From the NCBI GenBank assembly GCA_965199895.1, contig CBDATJ010000010.1, positions 186,001 to 250,000 on the forward strand: a stretch of DNA of 64,000 nucleotides, given 5' to 3'. Source of the stretch: Bin55 sp965199895 (GTDB lineage: Bacteria; Pseudomonadota; Gammaproteobacteria; Pseudomonadales; Azotimanducaceae). The notes below the pieces were generated by a model. That model did not search any database, had not been told where the DNA came from, and worked only from the letters and a program-made list of their open reading frames with translations. A program made the translations under genes and the position numbers. Positions 46,343 through 54,443 of the stretch are shown here, piece after piece (positions within the stretch are counted from its first letter, which is position 1; each line of letters starts with the position of its first letter).

Positions 46343-47110
46343 TTAATGCAGTTCTTCATTGATCATGGATTGCTCTATTCTTTGAGTCACCCACATTAGC
46401 GCAGAGGATTCAGTAATAGGTGTATCTTCTTCATCAACATTGGGCAGTGTCACCACTAGACTTCCTTTGAGATCAACGATTGGAGGATCATAGTCTGAAT
46501 CTGACGATTCGGTGCTCGAGGGAGTGCGCCATTGGAATAAGCGCACTGTACCGGGTATCCGTTTGGGCAACGCATCTCCACATTCGGGATTTTCCCATCC
46601 ACCTAGTGGTGCATCAACAAGATGGATGTCGGTAGAAATAGGAAGTTTCCATTGATCGACTAGTTGTGAAAGAACGATTCCTCCTAACCCATGACCAATC
46701 AATGTGACTTGGTCTACGGTTTCCTCTTGTTCCAATAGATACTCAACAGTATCCAAGATGATGTTTCCAGAGTCACCAGGACATTGATCCGTGTCCCAAC
46801 GGAGCAAGTATTGATGGGTGGTATCGTGATGCAATCGTTTGAGTGATTCAACCCACAATCCGGGATTCCACTCTGTGTCGTGTACCGCTATAAGAATCTT
46901 GGACAATCCCGATCTAGCAGGAGAAACAAGATGTAACCCGATGGGTAAGTCTTCTTGAGCATCTTCGTCAATCTCATCGATCACACCCAACTGCATATCA
47001 TTCATTTCCACGTCGTGCGCGCGGACTTCTATAGCCATGAACCCCATTGCTATCAAGTAGATGAAAATGAAATGAGGTTGTACGCTGCAGAGCTTACGAA
47101 GTTGTTTCAT
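46343..47110 (-). CDS. Exported alpha/beta-hydrolase-fold protein lacking the serine
   Basis: The product has 255 residues. I start at the ATG at 47110, which overlaps the upstream stop (TAATG) and gives a signal-anchor with a hydrophobic core (about 13-27). The hydrolase fold shows as ILIAVHDTEWNPGLW near 72 and the elbow TLIGHGLGGIVLSQL near 136-150. The elbow should read GHSxGG; here Gly141 replaces the nucleophile Ser. The rest includes a VDAPLGGWENPECG loop. It may be a non-catalytic binding protein or pseudoenzyme, and resembles DUF3530-like periplasmic proteins only loosely. It is translationally coupled to the propeller-amidohydrolase gene. Confidence 0.75.
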   Translation of the reverse strand: MKQLRKLCSVQPHFIFIYLIAMGFMAIEVRAHDVEMNDMQLGVIDEIDEDAQEDLPIGLHLVSPARSGLSKILIAVHDTEWNPGLWVESLKRLHHDTTHQYLLRWDTDQCPGDSGNIILDTVEYLLEQEETVDQVTLIGHGLGGIVLSQLVDQWKLPISTDIHLVDAPLGGWENPECGDALPKRIPGTVRLFQWRTPSSTESSDSDYDPPIVDLKGSLVVTLPNVDEEDTPITESSALMWVTQRIEQSMINEELH

Positions 47111-50100
47111 TAATCTGACTGTAATTGTTCTTGCTCGGGCCAAACTGGTTTGAGTGAGTCTGTTTCTCGTACAACACCACCCCGAACTACATAAAGAAGA
47201 TCATCTGTCGCACGTATATCTTCTAAGGGGTCATTTTTGAGAACTACCAAATCAGCTAATTTACCGATTTCTATCGAGCCAACATCCTTACCTACTCCAA
47301 TCATTTCAGCACCATGTCTGGTTGCAGCGCGCAAAACCTCAAAGTTCGAGAAGCCACCCATAGCAAAAGACCACAACTCCCAATGAAAGCCTAATCCTTG
47401 AAGCTGACCGTGAGAACCTACTCCTACTTTCCCTCCCGCGCGTACTATCCTTAACGCTTGGGCTGCATGAGTCTCAAAGATATGATCCTCTTCGTGAGCC
47501 CAGAAACCTCTTCGCAGTTTAGAGTCCAGTACTCGACGGGGGATGTGCTTGTTTAATTTGGGATCTAGTAAAGGTGATTCACGAGTAATAAAGTACCCTT
47601 CACCCCTGGGACCACCATACCCTACCATCAAGGTAGGTGTATATGCGATTTGAGATTGAGCTAAAACTTGTACGACATCATCGTACAACCCCAAAACAGG
47701 TATGTTGTGTTCATTGCCACTAAATCCATCGATTGCGTGAGTGATCACCAATTTGGTGTCGAGTCCACCCTCTGCAGTAGGCATGATTTCCAGTTCTCGG
47801 GCCGCTTGTAGTAACCAATGGCGTTGTTTTCGATTACCAATGAGATACGCCTTGATATTCTTTACTTGGTAGTGTTCGGCATATCTCTCTAGGACACGTT
47901 TGGCGTGATTGACGCTCTTAAAGTCGTTATCACTAAACACACCCGGTCCAGTAGATAGTACTCTGGGTGCTAACATCAAACCCGCATCCACAATATCACC
48001 ATATTCGATCACATCCACCGTACTTGGTTGAACATCAGTAGCAGTGGTAATGCCGTATGCAAGATTAGCTGACAGAGACCACATTTGCGGATCTAATCGA
48101 TCCCGGTACATCTCAAAATGGGCATGGGTATCAACGTATCCCGGTAGAACATACGCTCCAGTGACATCAACCACTGTTGCATCGTCGGGTATTTCGAGAT
48201 CGATACCTATGTGCTTGATTCGATCTCCTTCTATTACGACCGTTGCGTTGGTCAGTTTTGTTGGCTCATTTAAATCCATTGGAATGACCGTTCCACCGAC
48301 CAAAGCTAGAGTGCCTACTGGTTCTTCACGAGCTTCATAGATGTCAACAGACAGGGTGACCACTGAAGGATGGAGTTCTGGAGGGGTATCCTGATCACTA
48401 TGGTCGGAGTAATCCTCACAATCAGGGTTATCAGAAAACTCGTCCAACGAACAATCGAACAATCTTTCAATATCTTCGATACTTCGATAGGAGATTTGAT
48501 TACCCACACTCCAATAAACCAAGGAAGAATCGGAGGACCATCCAAAGTGATCAACACCTGTTTCGGTTAAATGCACAGATGGAATTAAAGGGTCACCTAT
48601 GGAAGCTTCGATCGTTGAGAAGTCAGACTGTAAGCTAACTAGGAGCGTAAGTTGATTGGTGTGTTGTACGAGCATGTACTGACCGTTGGGCGAAAGTTCC
48701 ATATTGGTTGCTGGGACTTCGTTTGCATCGTAATAGATGCCTTTCCCTTTCACTATGACGTGATTTCTGAAATCCGAACCATCCAACCTCATTGACACCA
48801 ATCCAGAATTTCCTGATCGAAAGAGTCCTGGGAAAAGGTAGGCGTACAGGCGATTATTGTCCGGTCCCCAATGAAGGTTCGAGAGTCCTCTTGCTGGGCG
48901 AACGGTTCTTTCAGTATCTGTTTGGGAATTTAGTGGTATGGAAACGATGTCAGTTCCGGGTGCTTGCCCCCAGTCACTTCCCGCAGCTTGGCGTTCATAG
49001 TTGATTCCTCTAAAAGCGTAGATGTGATTACCATCGTATGACCAAAGAGGTTGTGAATAGGACGCACTATTCCTTGATATCTTTGATGGACTAGAGCTTC
49101 CATCGCCAGCTACTATCCACAGATCGCCGCCATAATCTGACCAAGTCACATAGGCAACTGTGTTGCCGTCTGGTGACCATGTTGGATATGCTGCAAAACC
49201 TACGTCTTCACTGAGTCTTCTAGAAGTCTGGGTATCTCTGTTGTAGACGTAAATCCTGCCTAGTGCAGAAAATACAAACTCTTTACCATCTGGTGAGAGT
49301 TCTATGTGACGAATCATACGTGATTTCACTGGACCGAGTCCCAGTCGATACGGGAAATAAAGTTGGGGTCCTATGCCTTTTTCGATCGTTACTCGGATGG
49401 GAATTTCTTGGGCGGGTGAACTATTCCCCTCCAAAGCATCTTGAACTCTCTTACGCCATAACTTTCCTTGATAGGTGTAGAGGATATCTTCATCATCTGG
49501 GGTGAAGGCATAGTTGGGAAATACATCTCTCGTGTATCGAGATTCTTGATCATCTCTCTGCACTGGATACGCAAACCACTCATCCGTTCCGCTTTCAAGA
49601 TCTCTGATCCGTAGACCTGTTTGACCTTGTGAACGTGTGGCGTATGCCATGAGGTTTCCGTTGTGAGAAATAAGAGGTTTGAACGCTCCTCCCGATGTGC
49701 CGGTGAGTCTATCTTCAAACCCAGTCTTTAATTCACGTCGAACGACTTGCCAAATCGGTAAACGAAGGTCATAACCAAACCCTCCGAACTTGCGAGAGTA
49801 ATAAAGATATAAACCATCAGGACTGTAGACTGCGCCTAGGGCATTGTGTCTAGAGTTACGAGTGGTCCCCGAGCCACCGGACGAAGTCATTCCTACCCCT
49901 TTCCCACCTCTGAGGTGGTAGGCCCATACTTCATAGGTCCCCAAAGACCATGAAGATTTTGATGCAACGACGTGATCTCCTTTGGGGGACCAAGAGGGGG
50001 ATGCAAACAGTGAGTCTGCATTAGCATCTGATAGTGCGCGGGGGTTAGAACCGTCATCATTGATAATCCATACGTCTTCCTTACCTCCGCTATCAGAAAT

Positions 50101-50376
50101 AAACGCAATCTTGCTACCGTCGGGAGAGTAAACAGGTTGAGAGTCAAAAGCCATACCTGATGTCAGTGGTTGAGCATCACCACCAGCAATGGGTACGGTA
50201 TACAAATCTCCTACTACTTCCAACACGATGGTCTCACCATCGGGAGACACATCAATCGATAACCACGTAAATTCGTCTGTGTCGATGTGAACTACACGGT
50301 CTTCTTCCAGGGGAAGTTGATCTCCCAGCACACTCAAGCAGATCATAGCGATCAAGAGTTTCAACAACAGATTCAT
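47110..50376 (-). CDS. Secreted TolB-propeller / amidohydrolase fusion
   Basis: The product has 1088 residues with an N-terminal signal peptide (about 1-18). Residues ~35-650 contain many TolB/WD40-like blades, each with a YSPDGSKIAF or WSPDGNTVAY type motif. Residues ~690-1075 form a metal-dependent amidohydrolase: GYVDTHAHFE (two metal His near 750), a later VITHAI and GVGSHG pair, and the closing IGVGKDVGSIEIGKLADLVV. Such fusions are exported and are thought to cleave amide, lactam or peptide-like bonds. It overlaps the upstream ion-channel gene by 4 bp (ATGA) and the next gene by 1 bp, so the three are translated together. Confidence 0.92.
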   Translation of the reverse strand: MNLLLKLLIAMICLSVLGDQLPLEEDRVVHIDTDEFTWLSIDVSPDGETIVLEVVGDLYTVPIAGGDAQPLTSGMAFDSQPVYSPDGSKIAFISDSGGKEDVWIINDDGSNPRALSDANADSLFASPSWSPKGDHVVASKSSWSLGTYEVWAYHLRGGKGVGMTSSGGSGTTRNSRHNALGAVYSPDGLYLYYSRKFGGFGYDLRLPIWQVVRRELKTGFEDRLTGTSGGAFKPLISHNGNLMAYATRSQGQTGLRIRDLESGTDEWFAYPVQRDDQESRYTRDVFPNYAFTPDDEDILYTYQGKLWRKRVQDALEGNSSPAQEIPIRVTIEKGIGPQLYFPYRLGLGPVKSRMIRHIELSPDGKEFVFSALGRIYVYNRDTQTSRRLSEDVGFAAYPTWSPDGNTVAYVTWSDYGGDLWIVAGDGSSSPSKISRNSASYSQPLWSYDGNHIYAFRGINYERQAAGSDWGQAPGTDIVSIPLNSQTDTERTVRPARGLSNLHWGPDNNRLYAYLFPGLFRSGNSGLVSMRLDGSDFRNHVIVKGKGIYYDANEVPATNMELSPNGQYMLVQHTNQLTLLVSLQSDFSTIEASIGDPLIPSVHLTETGVDHFGWSSDSSLVYWSVGNQISYRSIEDIERLFDCSLDEFSDNPDCEDYSDHSDQDTPPELHPSVVTLSVDIYEAREEPVGTLALVGGTVIPMDLNEPTKLTNATVVIEGDRIKHIGIDLEIPDDATVVDVTGAYVLPGYVDTHAHFEMYRDRLDPQMWSLSANLAYGITTATDVQPSTVDVIEYGDIVDAGLMLAPRVLSTGPGVFSDNDFKSVNHAKRVLERYAEHYQVKNIKAYLIGNRKQRHWLLQAARELEIMPTAEGGLDTKLVITHAIDGFSGNEHNIPVLGLYDDVVQVLAQSQIAYTPTLMVGYGGPRGEGYFITRESPLLDPKLNKHIPRRVLDSKLRRGFWAHEEDHIFETHAAQALRIVRAGGKVGVGSHGQLQGLGFHWELWSFAMGGFSNFEVLRAATRHGAEMIGVGKDVGSIEIGKLADLVVLKNDPLEDIRATDDLLYVVRGGVVRETDSLKPVWPEQEQLQSD

Positions 50377-51221
50377 GAATCTCCCTGTGCTTGTTTGGAA
50401 TCACTACTTGGAGTTGAATCTTCCATGAAGGATTGGACTTTTTTGAGTGCTTCTTGTGTCTGCTTTAGCTCGTCTATGATCACTTGGGGATTAAGGACCT
50501 TCAGCCGTGATGCAAGCTGTTTTTCTCTTGCCTCTTGAACATTCGTTACCACAATCCCGATAAAGAGATTGATGATCACAAAGGCATCTATTATCACAAA
50601 ACTCAGGAAATAAATCCAAGCCCACCAGTACCTGTCCAACGTGGTGTACATCACATCAGTCCAATCCTCCAGGGTAACGATTCGAAAGAGAGTCAGTAGA
50701 GATATACCTAAAGTTTCCCAGTGAGTGGGATCTACTTCGTGGAACATGTGATAACCCGCAACACCGTACACATAGAAGATCACTGACATCAACAAAATGA
50801 CGTTGAATATTCCGGGAAGAGATCGCATCAGAGCACTCACTAGGAGGCGTAATTGAGGGATGACGGACACAATGCGTTCCACTCTGAGTATGCGAGCAAT
50901 CCGTGCTACCATAGCTAACCCACCAGTCGCTGAGATTAGACAAAACAGAATGATTGCAAAGTCAAAACAATTCCATCCATCGACAAAGTACTCGTGAACT
51001 CGGGGCCACTTTGCAAGCATCTTCACCAATGCTTCGGCTACAAAAATCCACAGAATGACATCGTAGATGATCCCAATTGGGTCTCCAAAGCTTAAATGTA
51101 TGTACTCGGAGGTCTCTAATCCGACCAAAATGCCGTTGAGTACGATGAATCCAATGATTGCATACGAGAACCAGGTAGATTCCACTACCCTTTGAGCCAT
51201 TTTGGATAGATTGTCCATCAA
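50373..51221 (-). CDS. One-domain voltage-gated cation channel (NaChBac-like)
   Basis: The product has 282 residues with six membrane segments (S1 about 15-35, S2 50-70, S3 85-97, S4 102-122, S5 135-158, S6 195-225). S4 carries Arg at 107, 110, 113 and 116, every third residue, as in voltage sensors. The pore loop reads TLEDWTD (183-189), against TLESWAS in the sodium channel NaChBac. S6 is followed by a coiled-coil-like tail (about 230-265), as in tetrameric bacterial channels. It may pass Na+ or Ca2+; see findings. It lies 63 bp after gph and overlaps the propeller-amidohydrolase gene. Confidence 0.9.
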   Translation of the reverse strand: MMDNLSKMAQRVVESTWFSYAIIGFIVLNGILVGLETSEYIHLSFGDPIGIIYDVILWIFVAEALVKMLAKWPRVHEYFVDGWNCFDFAIILFCLISATGGLAMVARIARILRVERIVSVIPQLRLLVSALMRSLPGIFNVILLMSVIFYVYGVAGYHMFHEVDPTHWETLGISLLTLFRIVTLEDWTDVMYTTLDRYWWAWIYFLSFVIIDAFVIINLFIGIVVTNVQEAREKQLASRLKVLNPQVIIDELKQTQEALKKVQSFMEDSTPSSDSKQAQGDS

Positions 51222-51284
51222 GGTATCTGCGTGCTACTTTACGGTTGTGGCTAGGGTAATCCTAGGTTTCTCTCCACTCACCGT

Positions 51285-51932
51285 TCATAGTAATTCGACA
51301 AAAGAATGGATGACTCTATCTGCCCCGAGGTTCTCACCCCGTCGACCATGGTTGTAACCATCTGGGACGACTACAACGGAGCAACCCGCAGCTCGTGCAC
51401 AGGAAACATCGGTGATCGAATCACCAACAAAGAGTGTTGTTTCTGGAGTGGTCCCTAACCTTTCACAAGCATAGAGGGCGGGATCAGCGGCTGGTTTGGC
51501 TCTAGGTAAAGTATCGCTACCTACAATCACATTGACAAACTGCGAGAGTTCGAGCTCATCGGTGAGTTGCTTCGACAAATCTTCTCGTTTGTTGGTAACA
51601 ATCCCTAAGGGTATGCCCCGCCTTCTCAAATGTTGTAGCGTTAATCTGACACCGAAATACGGCTGACTAAACTCTGCAATGTGCTTACGGTAGTGACTCA
51701 GAAATACCTCGTAAAGTTCGTCTAGTTCAGCTTCTAATGGCGCAGGATGCTGGAGTTTTTCGAATGCAGCAACCATCATTTTCTTCGCTCCATGCCCCAC
51801 CCAATGTCGTGCCAGCTCATAGTCAACCTCACCCATATTGCATTGAGACAATGTGTAGTTCAGAGCCATATGAAGATCTGATGCTGTATCGACTAAAGTT
51901 CCATCTAGATCGAACAAGTAGGCTTCATACAT
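51285..51932 (-). CDS. gph: Phosphoglycolate phosphatase (HAD family)
   Basis: The product has about 215 residues. The HAD motifs are in order: FDLDGTLVDTASDL near residue 6, the Thr/Asn motif GIVTNKRED, the Lys in RAKPAADP, and FVGDSITDVSCARAAG. It removes phosphate from 2-phosphoglycolate. The frame is open further upstream, but the ATG at 51932 gives the normal N-terminus and overlaps the rpe stop in an ATGTATGA arrangement. rpe-gph is a conserved gammaproteobacterial pair. Confidence 0.95.
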   Translation of the reverse strand: MYEAYLFDLDGTLVDTASDLHMALNYTLSQCNMGEVDYELARHWVGHGAKKMMVAAFEKLQHPAPLEAELDELYEVFLSHYRKHIAEFSQPYFGVRLTLQHLRRRGIPLGIVTNKREDLSKQLTDELELSQFVNVIVGSDTLPRAKPAADPALYACERLGTTPETTLFVGDSITDVSCARAAGCSVVVVPDGYNHGRRGENLGADRVIHSFVELL

Positions 51933-52599
51933 GTGGTCGTGGTGCCATCGCTTGTCGCATTTGTTGAATTGTTGAGCCGTAATCGGGACTACCGAAAATA
52001 GCAGAACCCGCAACAAACATATCTGCTCCGGCTTGGCGCACGCGCCCGATGTTGTCTAAATTTATCCCCCCATCAACTTCTAGTCTTACATTGAGTTTTC
52101 GTTCGTCTAACCATGCACGAGCTTCGGAGATTTTGCGAACACTATTTTCAATGAACTTCTGACCTCCAAAGCCTGGGTTTACCGACATCATCAACAGGTA
52201 ATCTATGTCCTCAATCACAGAATCAATCGAGTGTAGGGGAGTACCGGGATTGAGTACGACACCCGCCTGAGCACCACCGTGTTTGATTTGTAGTAATGCT
52301 GCGTGAAGATGATCGGTTGATTCAGGATGAATGGAGAGGTAAGAAGCACCGCTTTTCAAGAATTCTTCGATCAATGATGCGACCGGTGAAACCATGAGAT
52401 GGACATCAAATTCAACATCACTAAAGCGCTTTTTCAGTGCATCCAGAACCATGGGACCAAAGCTTAAGTTGGGCACATAGTGGTTGTCCATGACATCGAA
52501 GTGGATCAAGTCAGCACCAGCGTCCATTACGGCTTGTACTTCGTCCCCCAAGCGGGTGAAATCTGCCGCCAAGATAGACGGGGCAATTAGGGGAGTCAT
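51925..52599 (-). CDS. rpe: Ribulose-phosphate 3-epimerase
   Basis: The product is a TIM-barrel protein of 224 residues interconverting ribulose 5-phosphate and xylulose 5-phosphate. Typical motifs are IAPSILAADF at 5-14, HFDVMDNHYVPNLSFGP at 34-50, HLMVSPV, VLNPGTP, LLMMSVNPGFGGQKFI and EVDGGINLDN. The start and length are standard. It is coupled to gph. The 141 bp to the murU stop hold no gene. Confidence 0.98.
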   Translation of the reverse strand: MTPLIAPSILAADFTRLGDEVQAVMDAGADLIHFDVMDNHYVPNLSFGPMVLDALKKRFSDVEFDVHLMVSPVASLIEEFLKSGASYLSIHPESTDHLHAALLQIKHGGAQAGVVLNPGTPLHSIDSVIEDIDYLLMMSVNPGFGGQKFIENSVRKISEARAWLDERKLNVRLEVDGGINLDNIGRVRQAGADMFVAGSAIFGSPDYGSTIQQMRQAMAPRPHV

Positions 52600-52740
52600 A
52601 GGTTCATTTTATTGTTGACAGCAAAACCCAACCTCAAACGGATACCAGTTTTTTGCAAGTTTGAGTTACCTCTCAGTGCTTTGGAATGGATGCTTAAAAC
52701 CTGAGACAACACTCTCGTGAGAAACCTTATCAGTGAGAAA

Positions 52741-53433
52741 CTAAGTCTCAGTTGTCTGCGTAGCTAAGGATTTACTTTGCAACTCGTTTGCTAAGCGCAA
52801 ACCCTCGAAAGTGCCAATATCTATCCTAGTGCCCGTATAGGATTCTCCGGTGACTTTGCCCTGTGCTACTAGATCGAAAAGCAAATCTACAGTTAGTGAA
52901 AAGGGCTCCACCGGTTTACTCGCAAAGATCTGAGGATGTATCACAGAGATCCCACAAAAGGTGTGGTCATTGTTTTGATCAACTATATGGCGGGTAACAC
53001 AATCCCTAACAAGACCAAAATCCCTACTGGTAGTTGTTGCTGGTTCTAGTATCAGATGCGCATATCGTGTTTGGAAAGCAATCAACCGTTGAAACGGGAA
53101 GTCAGTCCACACGTCGCCATTTAGTAAAAGAAAAGGGTTGTCATCAAGCTGCGATAGTGCCTTGGCTATTCCTCCTCCTGTATCCAACAGCTCTTCCTCT
53201 CGACTGAATACCAGATCAACACCGAGTTGAGATCCATCTCCAAGAAAGTTGGTTATTTGATCCGGTAGGTGATGGACATTGATGACGACTTCACGAATAC
53301 CCGCACTCTTGAGCCAGCCAATTTGGTGGACGATGATCGGTTTATCTCCGATCAACATCATCGGCTTGGGTACGGTTTCAGTGAGTGGCAATAGACGAAT
53401 CCCTTGACCCGCAGCAAGAATCATTGCTTTCAT
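52741..53433 (-). CDS. murU: N-acetylmuramate 1-phosphate uridylyltransferase
   Basis: The product is a nucleotidyltransferase of 230 residues with the NTP motif MILAAGQGIRLLPLTETVPKP at its start, DKPIIVHQI, and LLNGDVWTD for the metal Asp. Its pairing with AmgK matches the Pseudomonas MurU step, which turns MurNAc-1-phosphate into UDP-MurNAc and so recycles cell-wall sugar past fosfomycin-sensitive MurA. The start overlaps the amgK stop by four bases. Confidence 0.92.
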   Translation of the reverse strand: MKAMILAAGQGIRLLPLTETVPKPMMLIGDKPIIVHQIGWLKSAGIREVVINVHHLPDQITNFLGDGSQLGVDLVFSREEELLDTGGGIAKALSQLDDNPFLLLNGDVWTDFPFQRLIAFQTRYAHLILEPATTTSRDFGLVRDCVTRHIVDQNNDHTFCGISVIHPQIFASKPVEPFSLTVDLLFDLVAQGKVTGESYTGTRIDIGTFEGLRLANELQSKSLATQTTET

Positions 53434-54428
53434 TTAAGGAAATCTAGTTGTTGTTCAAGTTGGGGAACAATTTCATGACTCAACCAGCCTCCTAGCGGTT
53501 TGAGAAAGTCCACTTCATCACTAACTTGAGCTGCTTTATTAACACTCGGCAGAACGTACTTCAAATGCGTCTTCTGCTCTCGTTGAAGCCACAATCGAAT
53601 AAAAATTCCAGCTGCTTTGAGTAACCGTTGAACAGCGGTAATTTTCACTCCCTCTCGGAAACACTTATCCGAAAGACCTTCATTGACCGGATTATTTTGT
53701 GCTGATTGCCAAAATCTCTCAATGCACCGTTCGATGTCATTCGGATCATGTTGCCAATAGCAGTCGTACAGAAGCGATGCAAGGTCGTATGTTACCGGAC
53801 CCAATACTGCGTCTTGAAAGTCCACAATACCAATGTGCTTGCCATCAGCAGAATGACGATATAACAAGTTCCGACAGTGATAGTCGCGGTGAACAGTCAC
53901 CTGAGGTAATGCGAGAAACGTGTCAACCATTTGATTAGTTACATCTCCCAACGGATCGCTCGATACCTTTAGGAGTTCATCACATATATACTCTGAAAAT
54001 ATTTCCAACTCATCCCAAACTTTCTTGAATCCATATGCTGGAAGCAAAAAACTCTCAACAGATTGAACTGTGTGCAATTCTTCGCATGCTAGATCAAGAC
54101 AAATGTTGATGTTCCCTTGACGGTACTCAGAAAGAAATTCTCGACTCCCTACATCTTCTAATAGAAAATACCCCCTGTCGAGATCCTGTTGGTGTACGAT
54201 AGGTACCGGAACTCCCGATTTGAAGAACATGTCTGATAGAGCAACAAACTGCTCGTTTCGTTCGGTGTCTGGAGGAGATTCCATGAGAATGAATGAACCA
54301 TCTTCTCTAGTACACCTCCAAAAGCTTCTAGTACTTGCTTCGGTAGGTATCGCTTGAAGGTGAGTCCGCTGGATTGCAATAAAGTTTCGGACCCATGCAA
54401 AGAACCCTGCGGAAGGTCGGAGCGACAT
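53430..54428 (-). CDS. amgK: Anomeric MurNAc/GlcNAc kinase
   Basis: The product has 332 residues and is of the aminoglycoside-phosphotransferase fold. Motifs: STRSFWR near residue 32, catalytic loop VHRDYHCRN near 190, metal motif VDFQDAVLGP near 215, then DLASLLYDCY. It phosphorylates MurNAc (and GlcNAc) at C1 for MurU. Gene order amgK-murU, divergent from lptD, is the same as in Pseudomonas, which backs the name. Starts 15 bp from the lptD start on the other strand, so the promoters overlap. Confidence 0.92.
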   Translation of the reverse strand: MSLRPSAGFFAWVRNFIAIQRTHLQAIPTEASTRSFWRCTREDGSFILMESPPDTERNEQFVALSDMFFKSGVPVPIVHQQDLDRGYFLLEDVGSREFLSEYRQGNINICLDLACEELHTVQSVESFLLPAYGFKKVWDELEIFSEYICDELLKVSSDPLGDVTNQMVDTFLALPQVTVHRDYHCRNLLYRHSADGKHIGIVDFQDAVLGPVTYDLASLLYDCYWQHDPNDIERCIERFWQSAQNNPVNEGLSDKCFREGVKITAVQRLLKAAGIFIRLWLQREQKTHLKYVLPSVNKAAQVSDEVDFLKPLGGWLSHEIVPQLEQQLDFLK

Positions 54429-54443
54429 GTGTTAAATTATAGG

